Assembly: GCA_900771365.1 (NCBI GenBank)
Contig: CAAGNU010000100.1
Span: forward strand, 1 to 8,797
Length of the DNA: 8,797 bases
Reading direction: 5' to 3'
Source: Bacteroidales bacterium
Lineage (GTDB): Bacteria > Bacteroidota > Bacteroidia > Bacteroidales > P3
The position numbers and the translations under genes are program-made. Each line of letters begins with the position of its first letter. Position 1 is the first letter of the stretch. Below are positions 1 through 6,379 of the stretch, piece after piece. The notes under the pieces were generated by a model. The model was not told where the DNA came from. It ran no database searches and saw nothing but the letters and a program-made list of their open reading frames with translations.

Positions 1-3
1 GAT

Positions 4-77
4 TCTGAATGTCTGAATATCTGATTATCTGAACATCTTTTCTGAATGTCTGAATATCTGATTATCTGAACATCTTT
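4..77. repeat. Perfect 37-bp tandem duplication made of 8-bp words
   Basis: Bases 4-40 and 41-77 are identical. Each copy is four 8-bp words (TCTGAATG, TCTGAATA, TCTGATTA, TCTGAACA) followed by TCTTT. The block lies just upstream of the first reading frame and fills most of the 103 bases before it. Identity of the copies suggests a recent duplication. No Bacteroidota -7 box (TAnnTTTG) was found between the block and the ATG at 104, so the promoter of the next gene is not visible here. Confidence 0.9.
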
Positions 78-103
78 TTTTATAACTCATAAAATCCCCA
101 AAT

Positions 104-1084
104 ATGAAGAAATACTATTCACCCGAGAGCACAGGACAATGTGTTGTGGAAGATTTGAAGATTGGAAGATTGGAAGATTTGAAGAATTGTATTGTCAGTT
201 CACTGTTCACTGTTCACTGTTCACTGTTTATGATTGGAAGATTTGAAGATTTGAAGATTGGAAGATTGGAAGATTTGAAAAATGGCCGCGTCAGCCTCAG
301 TTCACTGTTCACTGTTCACTGTTCACTTTTGTCGAAGAGATGCTTTCTGTTGATGATGCTTTTCATATCGGCGATTTCGGGTCGGGCTCAGGGTTCTGAT
401 AACACAAGTCTGGGGACAGACTTCTGGGTGTCGTATCTGTATTTTTCATATTCCGACTATAGCTTGCCTTATTCAGTATCACTGAAAGCCTTTGTTTCAG
501 CTCCGAGGGCATGTGATGTGACATTCTCCAATCCGAACACGGGCTTTTCCCAGGCTGTTCATGTTGTTCCTGGAAATGTCTCGTTGGTTGATATTGACTA
601 TGGTTCGGGGTGCACTAACATGAGTGGGTCTGTCACGGGGACGGCAATTCATGTGACGGCTACGGACAGCGTAGGTCTCTACCTTCTTAACCTTGGACAT
701 AACAGCCTTGACATTACAAACGCCTTGCCTACCCCTGTCTTGCAAAGTGATTATATGGTACAGTGTTATCCGTCGAAACTTTCGACGGATTATCGTAGTG
801 AGGTGGTAATAGTGGCGGTGGAGGATAGCACGGTGGTGGATATCGTTCTTGGTGGACCGACGATGAATGGCTTTTCTGCGGGCTCCACTCAAATTGTGAC
901 GCTTCAGCAAGGGCAGGTCTATCAGTTGCGTGGGCGGCAACAGGGGGAAGGAGACCTTACGGGAACACGTATCACGGCTCGAGATGGCAAGAAGCTGGCT
1001 GTTTATTCGGGACACTTTTGTGCATATGTTGAAAGTGAATGTACGTCATGTGACCATATTTTTGACCAAGCTCTTCCGACGTAG
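104..1084 (+). CDS. N-terminal part of a split secreted IgGFc-binding-like surface protein
   Basis: This 326-codon frame encodes the export signal and the first half of an IgGFc-binding-like N-terminal domain, found in large Bacteroidota surface proteins. Residues about 76-96 (LLSKRCFLLMMLFISAISGR, then AQ) form a signal peptide: a basic start, a hydrophobic core and a likely cut after RAQ. The mature part opens with GTDFWVSYL, a typical start for this domain, and ends with CDHIFDQALPT, which matches its usual CDH-x-x-EQ-x-P segment. The frame stops at TAG 1082-1084, but the same frame continues the domain at once (YWGRRF), so this is half of one gene. Residues 14-75 are translated repeat DNA (GRLEDLK and FTVHCSL words). 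The true start is therefore uncertain: ATG 104 (MKKYYSP) gives an odd long leader, ATG 230 still includes repeats, and TTG 329 would give a normal signal peptide. The domain call is firm. Function and binding partner are unknown. Confidence 0.75.
   Translation: MKKYYSPESTGQCVVEDLKIGRLEDLKNCIVSSLFTVHCSLFMIGRFEDLKIGRLEDLKNGRVSLSSLFTVHCSLLSKRCFLLMMLFISAISGRAQGSDNTSLGTDFWVSYLYFSYSDYSLPYSVSLKAFVSAPRACDVTFSNPNTGFSQAVHVVPGNVSLVDIDYGSGCTNMSGSVTGTAIHVTATDSVGLYLLNLGHNSLDITNALPTPVLQSDYMVQCYPSKLSTDYRSEVVIVAVEDSTVVDIVLGGPTMNGFSAGSTQIVTLQQGQVYQLRGRQQGEGDLTGTRITARDGKKLAVYSGHFCAYVESECTSCDHIFDQALPT
149..327. repeat. Composite of alternating 8-bp and 7-bp repeat arrays inside the 5' end of a gene
   Basis: Four short arrays alternate: 8-bp GAAGATTT/GAAGATTG/GAAGAATT, five units at 149-188; 7-bp GTTCACT, four units at 198-225; the 8-bp word again, five units at 237-276; and GTTCACT again, four units at 300-327. 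Between them lie TTGTATTGTCAGTTCAC (187-203) and CGCGTCAGCCT (287-297), both of which recur near 6374-6406. The arrays are open in the frame of the surface-protein gene and add LEDLK and FTVHCSL words to its predicted N terminus. They look like intergenic repeat DNA lying between an old start region and the signal peptide. Confidence 0.9.
1082..1084 (+). other. In-frame TAG splitting the surface-protein gene
   Basis: The frame from 104 and the frame beginning at ATG 1124 are the same frame (both starts leave remainder 2 on division by 3). The codons between the TAG and that ATG read YWGRRFALRGTES, which continues the IgGFc-binding-like domain without a gap. One base change at this codon would restore a single protein of about 885 residues. 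The cause may be a real nonsense mutation, suppression, or a sequencing or assembly error; the sequence alone cannot tell these apart. Confidence 0.85.
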
Positions 1085-1123
1085 TACTGGGGAAGGCGGT
1101 TCGCGCTGAGAGGGACGGAGTCG

Positions 1124-2761
1124 ATGTATGCAGACCATGTTCGATTGATGGCTTTGGAGGATGGCTGTGTTGTGACTTTTTACCCGCCGAGCGAAGGTAG
1201 ACACTTAGTAACCCTCTCTTCGGGAGAGGTTTATGACTTCACTCTCACGAATACTTCTTCAGAATGCTACCTTGAATCCTCTTCTCCTATGAGTGTGTGT
1301 TTGTTTATGGGCAGTTCGGGAAACGGGCAAGGTGATCCCACGTTGATTAATATACCTCCGATAGACCATCCTATTCATGATGTTGGTTTTGCTACGTATT
1401 CTACGAGTTATACCAATACGCACTATGTGAATATTATAGCCAAAGCAAGTGAGATGCCTTTTGTTCGATTGGATGGAGGTGCTATTACAGGAAGCCGTAC
1501 TTTGAATGGAAATAGCGCGTATGCGACAGCTCGGGTATCAATTCCAGCAGGGTCGCATACTTTGTCATCTTCGGGTGAAGGCTTTGTGGCTTACGCATAC
1601 GGTGTCGGCTCTCATGAGAGTTATGGGTATACGGTGGGTATGGCTCTCGCTCCTGCGGATCGAGAGGAACTTTGGGTGAATGAAGTAGTGGTGGACAGCA
1701 GCATGATTGTAGATGTGTGCTTTCTGGATTCTGTTGAGTTGAGCGTGAGGGCTACAGGAACGGTGGATTCGGTTCTGTGGTTTCGCGACAGGACTTTTAA
1801 AGGACGTGGTATAAGGTATGAGGATGATTTTTTGCCAGTTGGTATCTATCGTTATGAGGCTCATATCTATCGGACAAATCCTGATACAGGGATGCCTTAT
1901 TTTGAGGTTCTTTGGACGATGGTGAGGGTGAATCCAATCTATGAGGTGGCGGATGGGGACACGGTAACGTCTGCTCAACTTCCATGGAGCTTTGCAGGAA
2001 GAAGCTTTGCTCAGGGAGGTGTTTTTGATATAGGCCTTCACACACGGGCAGGCTGCGATAGTTTGGTGCATTATACGCTGTATGTCCTTCCCGACACGGT
2101 AGATGAGGATTGTTATGATACGGTATGCGCAGGTCTTCCTTACGAGGGCTACGGCTTCATGATACCTTCTGATCAGACAGGTACGGACGGTGTCTTTGTG
2201 CGAACGGAGGATACTGTTCGATACCATCTTCACCTTACCGTAATAGGCTCGCCGAGCCTCTCTGTCGATGTAGAGGATTTCGACATGGGGTACCTACTAT
2301 ATGCTACCTCTTCCGCACCGAATATTGTTTGGCGTTGTTCGTCCGATACCTCTTTTATATCAACAGAGGACACTATTTATGCCGAAGCGATGGGGCGTGC
2401 AGTTACGTATTACGTCAGAGCCTATTATTCAAAGGGCGAGGAATGTTCCATAGAGGATTCGATAAGGTTAACCCCTCGTGAATTGGACTGCCTTTGGGCA
2501 CCGAATATGATTACGCCCAACCTTTCTTCGAATAATCGATTCCTGTTGACAATGTGTAACGTGCAGGATTTCGAACTGCTGATATTCGACCGCTGGGGCA
2601 ACAAGATTTTCCGCACGACGGATGTGCATGAAGCGTGGGATGCAACCTATCGTTCCCGCCCCTGCAAACAGGGCACATACGTCTGGGTAGTCCACTATAC
2701 TTTCTCCGACTTTCCACACGAAAAACATACCACCAAAGGCACTGTGACGGTTGTCAGATAG
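1124..2761 (+). CDS. C-terminal part of the split surface protein, with T9SS type B sorting domain
   Basis: This 545-residue frame carries the rest of the IgGFc-binding-like domain (about 1-178, ending GYTVGMALAPA), a beta-rich Ig-like middle with a GCDSLVHYTLYV segment (310-321) common in Bacteroidales surface proteins, and a C-terminal T9SS type B sorting domain (gliding-motility-associated C-terminal family) at about 457-545. That domain shows the usual order: LWAPNMITPN, then FELLIFDRWGNKIF, then W-D, then GTYVWVVHY, then a terminal KGTVTVVR strand. In this family the domain directs passage across the outer membrane through the T9SS and retention at the surface. ATG 1124 is only the first ATG after the TAG and is not a convincing natural start: there is no signal peptide, so a protein begun there could not reach the T9SS. 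It works only as the second half of the gene that begins upstream. Base composition is less GC-rich than in the genes that follow. Confidence 0.78.
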   Translation: MYADHVRLMALEDGCVVTFYPPSEGRHLVTLSSGEVYDFTLTNTSSECYLESSSPMSVCLFMGSSGNGQGDPTLINIPPIDHPIHDVGFATYSTSYTNTHYVNIIAKASEMPFVRLDGGAITGSRTLNGNSAYATARVSIPAGSHTLSSSGEGFVAYAYGVGSHESYGYTVGMALAPADREELWVNEVVVDSSMIVDVCFLDSVELSVRATGTVDSVLWFRDRTFKGRGIRYEDDFLPVGIYRYEAHIYRTNPDTGMPYFEVLWTMVRVNPIYEVADGDTVTSAQLPWSFAGRSFAQGGVFDIGLHTRAGCDSLVHYTLYVLPDTVDEDCYDTVCAGLPYEGYGFMIPSDQTGTDGVFVRTEDTVRYHLHLTVIGSPSLSVDVEDFDMGYLLYATSSAPNIVWRCSSDTSFISTEDTIYAEAMGRAVTYYVRAYYSKGEECSIEDSIRLTPRELDCLWAPNMITPNLSSNNRFLLTMCNVQDFELLIFDRWGNKIFRTTDVHEAWDATYRSRPCKQGTYVWVVHYTFSDFPHEKHTTKGTVTVVR

Positions 2762-2779
2762 CTTTTTTTGCAAAAAAAG
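2762..2779. other. Perfect 18-bp AT-rich palindrome after the surface-protein gene
   Basis: CTTTTTTTGCAAAAAAAG is its own reverse complement and begins on the base after the stop codon. It could extrude as a cruciform or contribute to transcription stopping through its T-run, but it lacks the GC-rich stem and loop of a standard intrinsic terminator. It sits directly upstream of the promoter of the next gene. Confidence 0.6.
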
Positions 2780-2809
2780 TTTGTATTTGATAAAAAAAGT
2801 GTATATTTG
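2780..2809 (+). promoter_or_regulatory. Bacteroidota-type housekeeping promoter
   Basis: TATATTTG at 2802-2809 matches the Bacteroidota -7 consensus TAnnTTTG. TTTG at 2780-2783 sits 18 bases upstream of it, close to the usual 19-21 for the -33 element. Transcription would begin near 2816, giving a leader of about 100 bases before ATG 2918. The assignment rests on consensus and spacing only. Confidence 0.55.
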
Positions 2810-2823
2810 CATTTGTAAATTAT

Positions 2824-2888
2824 ACTTGACAACTTAGCAAAATATGTCGCAAATTATTGGCATGCATGTTTGTTGTGAAATGTCAAGT
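2824..2888. promoter_or_regulatory. Possible operator: inverted ACTTGACA pair in the leader
   Basis: ACTTGACA at 2824-2831 and its reverse complement TGTCAAGT at 2881-2888 flank the middle of the leader between the promoter and the helix-turn-helix gene. The upstream arm also has AACTT beside it and the downstream arm has TGTAA. XRE-type regulators often bind inverted repeats next to their own promoter, so self-regulation is possible. The arms are far apart and the match is short, so this is a weak call. Confidence 0.25.
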
Positions 2889-2917
2889 TGTAAAGTTTGG
2901 ACACGAAAACGAACAAA

Positions 2918-3958
2918 ATGGACACGAAAAAGGATGCAATTATTGACACAATTAAGTCAGCCTTGAAGGAAAAAGGCATGACTCAGCGCGATTTGGCCGT
3001 GGCTTTAGGCAAGAGCGAGACAGAGGTGAGCCGCTGGCTGAGTGGTAAGGTGGGAATGAGTGGTGCTAATCAGGCTCGTGTGGCTGAGGTTCTGGGAGTC
3101 TCTTTTGCTATGGTATCGCTTCATAGAAAGAGCGGGCAGGGCTCGCCTTTCGCAGCGTCGGAACAGTTGTCGGGTCAGCGTGTCGTATCAAAATCATTGA
3201 TTTCTCATAAAAATAGTAATAGACAAATGAATTACGCTATTATTCTTGCTGGCGGCATTGGCAGTCGTGTAGGCGCCAATGTCCCTAAGCAGTTTGTCGA
3301 GATTCTCGGCAAGCCTGTGCTGGCCTACACAATCGAGGCTTATCAGAACCACCCCGACATCGACGGCATCGAGGTGGTGTGTGTGAAAAACTATGAGGCT
3401 ACGCTTCGTGAGATGATTGAGCGCTACCACCTCACCAAGGTACGTTGGATCTGCCAAGGCGGAGCCACGTTCCAAGACAGCGTGTATAATGGGGTCCGCA
3501 ACCTCGAAGGCCAGATTGATGCGAACGATGTTGTGATGGTGCATTACGGCGCCGCCCCTTTCACGACGGCAGAGATTATCACGGATGCTATCCGCGTGTG
3601 CAAGGAACACGGCTCATCCGTGTCATGTACCCCCTGCTTCCAGCTCATGGGTACGAACGACGGCAACGGCGAGTCGAAGCACTGGGTCGATCGCGACAAG
3701 TACCTGCAGATAGCCTGCCCCCAGTGCTACCGCTTCCAGTATATCTGCGACATCTATGACGAAGCCATGGATAAAAACCTCCTCAGCAAGGTGGAGCCTC
3801 ATACCACATCGCTGATGTACATGATGGGCAAGACGCTGTATCCCAGCTACGGCGACCAGTCGAACATCAAGATTACCACCAAAGAAGACCTTGACATCTT
3901 CGAAGGCTACGTCCTCATGCGCCTGCACCGTCAAGGGAAATTGAAAATTGACGAATGA
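2918..3958 (+). CDS. XRE helix-turn-helix fused to an IspD/TarI-like cytidylyltransferase
   Basis: The protein has 346 residues from ATG 2918; a TTG at 2897 in the same frame would add seven, but ATG with its MDTKKD start is the better choice. Residues about 6-63 form an XRE-type DNA-binding domain (MTQRDLAVALGKSETEVSRW). A poorly conserved linker of about 40 residues follows. From M104 (ATG 3227) runs a full 243-residue nucleotidyltransferase of the IspD/TarI/ISPD family, whose members use CTP to make CDP-alcohols. Visible motifs are AIILAGGIGSR and PKQF (107-126, nucleotide binding), GGATFQDSVYNG, VDRDKYLQIACPQ and NIKITT. The usual HDxxRP motif reads HYGAAP, lacking the Asp and Arg. The stretch before ATG 3227 is AT-rich like a leader, so a separate 243-residue enzyme or a fusion by deletion of an old gene boundary is possible. 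The next two genes suggest a substrate such as glycerol- or ribitol-phosphate rather than the isoprenoid intermediate, but this is inference. Confidence 0.8.
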   Translation: MDTKKDAIIDTIKSALKEKGMTQRDLAVALGKSETEVSRWLSGKVGMSGANQARVAEVLGVSFAMVSLHRKSGQGSPFAASEQLSGQRVVSKSLISHKNSNRQMNYAIILAGGIGSRVGANVPKQFVEILGKPVLAYTIEAYQNHPDIDGIEVVCVKNYEATLREMIERYHLTKVRWICQGGATFQDSVYNGVRNLEGQIDANDVVMVHYGAAPFTTAEIITDAIRVCKEHGSSVSCTPCFQLMGTNDGNGESKHWVDRDKYLQIACPQCYRFQYICDIYDEAMDKNLLSKVEPHTTSLMYMMGKTLYPSYGDQSNIKITTKEDLDIFEGYVLMRLHRQGKLKIDE

Positions 3959-4013
3959 AACATGAAGAAAGTCCAATGGACATTCGATAGCGAAGCGGAT
4001 AACTAAATGAAAA

Positions 4014-4045
4014 GTGAGGGCGGTAGCCGTCATGCGGTAGCCCAC
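4014..4045. repeat. GC-rich hairpin repeat, copy 1
   Basis: This 32-bp core has GCGGTAGCC twice (4020-4028 and 4034-4042) between GTGAG and CAC ends, which can pair as an imperfect stem with a short loop. T-rich TCTTTATTCATTAATTCAT follows, and an A-rich stretch precedes it. It lies in the 147-base gap between the cytidylyltransferase and transporter genes. The core differs from copy 2 at three positions. The stem followed by a T-rich flank could end or weaken transcription, but the outer stem is imperfect. No clear -7 box was seen in this gap. Confidence 0.85.
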
Positions 4046-4105
4046 TCTTTATTCATTAATTCATCCGTTCATTCAGTTCACAGATTACATTAACACCAAT
4101 ATATT

Positions 4106-5467
4106 ATGTCATTCTTGTCACAACCTCCTTATCTTCCTGAGCAGGAAGACCCCAAGAAATACAAAGCCCTGCGCTGGCAGGTCTTCATCGGCGCATTCAT
4201 CGCCTATGCCGGCTTCTATCTGGTGCGCAAAAACTTCAGCATGGCTATGCCCTTCATGGAACAATTCGGCTTCGAAAAAGGCGAGCTGGGCATCGTGCTC
4301 TCCATGAATGCCTTCGCCTACGCTTTCTCGCGGCTCCTCATGGGCCCCGTGAGCGACCGTAGCGACGCCCGCAAGTTCCTCCCTCTCGGCCTCATCTGTG
4401 CAGCCGTGAGCATGTGCTTCATGATAGTCCCCATCGCCTACATCCAGAACCACACCGTGAGCATCATAGTGATGTGCGTGCTCAACGCCCTTGTGGGATG
4501 GTTCAACGGCATGGGCTATCCTCCCTGCACCCGCGTCATCACCCACTGGTTCAGCCAGACCGAGCGCGGCACCATGTCGAGCATCTGGAACTGCAGCCAC
4601 AACATCGGCGGCGCCCTCGTCGGCCCCATGGCCGTATATGGCGCCCTCTGGTTCGGCAGCTGGTTCTACGGCATCGACGAAAGCCGCTACTTCCTCATCG
4701 GCACCTTCGCCTTCCCCGCTGCCGTCGCACTCCTCATCGCCTTCGTATCCTACTGCCTCGTCCGCGACACCCCGCAGAGCCAAGGCCTCTGCTCCATCGA
4801 GAAATACAAGAACGACTATCCGAACAACTACAGCGAAAAGTCGGAAGAAACACTCACCGTCAAAGAGATACTCACCAAATACATCCTCCCCAACAAGTTC
4901 CTCTGGTGCGTCTGTCTGGCCGACGCCTTCATCTTCATGGTCCGCTACGGCTGCCTCGACTGGGCGCCCACCTATCTCACCGAAGCCCACGGCTTCGACA
5001 TCAAGAACGTAGGCTGGGCCTACTTCGCCTACGAGTTCGCCGCCATCCCCGGCACCCTCCTCTGCGGCTGGCTCTCCGACCGTATCTTCAAAGGCCGTCG
5101 CGCGCTGCTCAACATCATCTACACCCTCTTCGCCATGCTCTTCGTGTTCCTCTACTGGCGCTACAGCGCTAACGCCACCCTGGCCATCACCTTCCTCATC
5201 TGCATCGGATTCTTTATCTACGGTCCCATCATGCTCCTCGCCGTCCAAGCCATGGACCTCGTGCCCAAGAACGCCGCCGGCGCAGCTGTCGGACTCATCG
5301 GCTTCTGCACCTACCTGCTCGGCACCGCAGTCCTTGCTAACACCGTTCTCGGCTTCGTCGTCCAAAACTGGGGCTGGAACATCAACTTCCTCTTCGTCCT
5401 CGGCGGCTGCCTCCTCGCCATCCTCCTCATGGCCCTCACCATCAAAGCCGAAAAAAGAAGACAGTGA
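4106..5467 (+). CDS. glpT: GlpT-like organophosphate:phosphate antiporter (MFS)
   Basis: This 453-residue inner-membrane protein belongs to the organophosphate:phosphate antiporter group of the major facilitator superfamily, which imports phosphorylated small molecules in exchange for inorganic phosphate. It resembles E. coli GlpT along its whole length: RWQVFIGAFIAYAGFYLVRKNF (28-44 in part), LMGPVSDRSDARKFLP (the loop signature between helices 2 and 3), GWFNGMGYPP, WNCSHN, YKNDYPNNYSEKSEE in the central loop, LPNKFLW, and MVRYGCLDWAPTYL. The residues that line the GlpT phosphate site are kept: R41, H165 and R280 match R45, H165 and R269 of the E. coli protein. Length is normal and twelve helices are expected. 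Glycerol-3-phosphate is the most likely substrate, although hexose-phosphate or phosphoglycerate relatives and UhpC-type sensors share the fold. It is strongly biased to C-ending codons. It lies between a cytidylyltransferase and a LicD-family gene, so it may feed that pathway rather than simple catabolism; no glycerol-3-phosphate dehydrogenase or phosphodiesterase gene is next to it. Confidence 0.88.
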   Translation: MSFLSQPPYLPEQEDPKKYKALRWQVFIGAFIAYAGFYLVRKNFSMAMPFMEQFGFEKGELGIVLSMNAFAYAFSRLLMGPVSDRSDARKFLPLGLICAAVSMCFMIVPIAYIQNHTVSIIVMCVLNALVGWFNGMGYPPCTRVITHWFSQTERGTMSSIWNCSHNIGGALVGPMAVYGALWFGSWFYGIDESRYFLIGTFAFPAAVALLIAFVSYCLVRDTPQSQGLCSIEKYKNDYPNNYSEKSEETLTVKEILTKYILPNKFLWCVCLADAFIFMVRYGCLDWAPTYLTEAHGFDIKNVGWAYFAYEFAAIPGTLLCGWLSDRIFKGRRALLNIIYTLFAMLFVFLYWRYSANATLAITFLICIGFFIYGPIMLLAVQAMDLVPKNAAGAAVGLIGFCTYLLGTAVLANTVLGFVVQNWGWNINFLFVLGGCLLAILLMALTIKAEKRRQ

Positions 5468-5503
5468 ACAGTGAATATAGAATGAAAAATAAAGGAATAA
5501 AAA

Positions 5504-5535
5504 GTGAGGGCGGAAGCCGTCGTGCGGCAGCCCAC
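5504..5535. repeat. GC-rich hairpin repeat, copy 2
   Basis: The core holds GCGGAAGCC (5510-5518) and GCGGCAGCC (5524-5532) between GTGAG and CAC. GCCG and CGGC can pair around the loop TCGTG, and outer bases GTG and CAC extend the stem. A-rich DNA on the left (AATAAAGGAATAAAAA) and T-rich DNA on the right (ATTTTATTCTTTATTCATT) are themselves near-complements, so the whole palindrome runs from about 5480 to 5552. Such a layout could stop transcription in both directions. It fills most of the 118-base gap between the transporter and LicD-family genes; CAGTGAACAGTGAA just after the transporter stop belongs to the heptamer word family. Confidence 0.87.
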
Positions 5536-5585
5536 ATTTTATTCTTTATTCATTAATTTATACATTCCTCCAAAATCTCCCAATC

Positions 5586-6284
5586 ATGCGAAAACTCTTA
5601 GTCAAAATAGCAGTCCGCCTCGGCCTCTACCAGAAGGCTATGGACATCGACACCCGCATCCGTCAGCGCAAAGAAAAAAAAGCCATGCAGCAATACGGTC
5701 TCGAAACACTCATCGCTGCCGACGAAGCCATCACCGCCTTCGGCGGCCGTATGTTCCTCGTCTTCGGCACCCTCCTTGGCGCCTACCGCGAACACAATTT
5801 CATCCCACACGACTGCGACATCGATGTCGGACTCCTCGCCTCCGAGCGACCCGAAAACATCCAACAACTCATGGCAGAAGCAGGCTTCCGCCGCGTCAAC
5901 CAGCAATATGTCAAAGAAACAGGCCGCATCGTCGAAGAACGCTACCAGCGCAAAGGCGTCGGCATCGACCTCTTCTACTTCTTCGACGATGACCGTTTTC
6001 CCGACGAAATCTACGCCTACCTCTCCTATCGTCACGAAACCAAAGACTGGCGCGAAGCCAACGTCACCGATGGCTTCCCCACCATCCTCAAGCCCCAGGT
6101 GCGCTCCACCTTCAGCCGTCAAGACTTCCTCGGACACCAGTTCTACATGCCCGACCGTGCCGAAGAATGGCTCCGCCGGCTCTATGGCGACGACTTCATG
6201 ATCCCCAACCCTGGCTGGTCCTTCTCCGACCACAAAACCCGCTCCTTCCCCTCCGGCGAACGCGTCTTCCGAAAAATAGAATAA
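5586..6284 (+). CDS. LicD/fukutin-family phosphotransferase
   Basis: This 232-residue protein belongs to the LicD family. Members transfer phospho-alcohols (phosphocholine in LicD, ribitol-phosphate in fukutin and FKRP) from CDP-linked donors to sugars. The catalytic nucleotidyltransferase-like core is clear: FGTLLGAYREHNFIPHD at 60-76 followed by C-D-I-D, giving the metal-binding D76, D78 and D80; GVGIDLFYFF at 124-133; and LYGDDFMIPNP at 199-209, typical of the family's C-terminal end. The length is normal for a compact LicD protein. No transmembrane segment or signal peptide is seen, so it should act in the cytoplasm, probably on lipid-linked or nascent glycan. ATG 5586 is well placed after an AT-rich leader. 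The upstream cytidylyltransferase and transporter suggest that donor synthesis and substrate import are encoded together with it. The acceptor glycan and the exact group transferred cannot be read from the sequence. Confidence 0.85.
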   Translation: MRKLLVKIAVRLGLYQKAMDIDTRIRQRKEKKAMQQYGLETLIAADEAITAFGGRMFLVFGTLLGAYREHNFIPHDCDIDVGLLASERPENIQQLMAEAGFRRVNQQYVKETGRIVEERYQRKGVGIDLFYFFDDDRFPDEIYAYLSYRHETKDWREANVTDGFPTILKPQVRSTFSRQDFLGHQFYMPDRAEEWLRRLYGDDFMIPNPGWSFSDHKTRSFPSGERVFRKIE

Positions 6285-6288
6285 AGAA

Positions 6289-6379
6289 TGTGAACTGTGA
6301 ACTGTGATCTGTGAACTGTGATCTGTGAACTGTGAGCTGTGAGCTGTGATCTGTGAACTGTGATCTGTGATCTGTGAAC
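6289..6379. repeat. Thirteen-unit 7-bp array TGTGA(A/T/G)C
   Basis: Thirteen uninterrupted 7-bp units start four bases after the LicD-family stop: six TGTGAAC, five TGTGATC and two TGTGAGC. The fifth and invariant sixth-neighbour positions show that only the sixth base of the unit varies. Because seven is not a multiple of three, TGA appears in all three plus-strand frames every 21 bases, while the minus strand has no stop codon in any frame. The unit is related to the reverse complement of the GTTCACT arrays near 198-327. Confidence 0.93.

Noticed and set aside
2762..2779. Intrinsic terminator for the surface-protein gene
   Set aside because: The palindrome is almost all A and T with no loop and no GC stem, so it does not meet the usual terminator pattern; kept only as a palindrome.
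2918..3958. Canonical IspD of the isoprenoid (MEP) pathway
   Set aside because: The HDxxRP motif is altered, a DNA-binding domain is attached, and the neighbours are a GlpT-like importer and a LicD-family gene; the MEP role is not excluded but is not the best reading.
3962..4006. Fourteen-codon mini-frame (MKKVQWTFDSEADN) just after the cytidylyltransferase
   Set aside because: Too short to support as a gene, no family match, and it lies just before repeat DNA; it could be a decayed remnant.
4118..5365. Long minus-strand frame of 415 codons opposite the transporter gene
   Set aside because: It is very rich in Glu, Asp, Ala and Gly with no recognisable domain, as expected from the complement of a gene with strong C-ending codon bias; the plus-strand transporter explains the region fully.
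5598..6233. Minus-strand frame of 211 codons opposite the LicD-family gene
   Set aside because: Val-, Glu- and Ala-rich shadow of a clear LicD-family protein on the other strand.
6289..6379. CRISPR-like array after the LicD-family gene
   Set aside because: The units are 7 bp and contiguous with no spacers, so it is a tandem repeat, not CRISPR.
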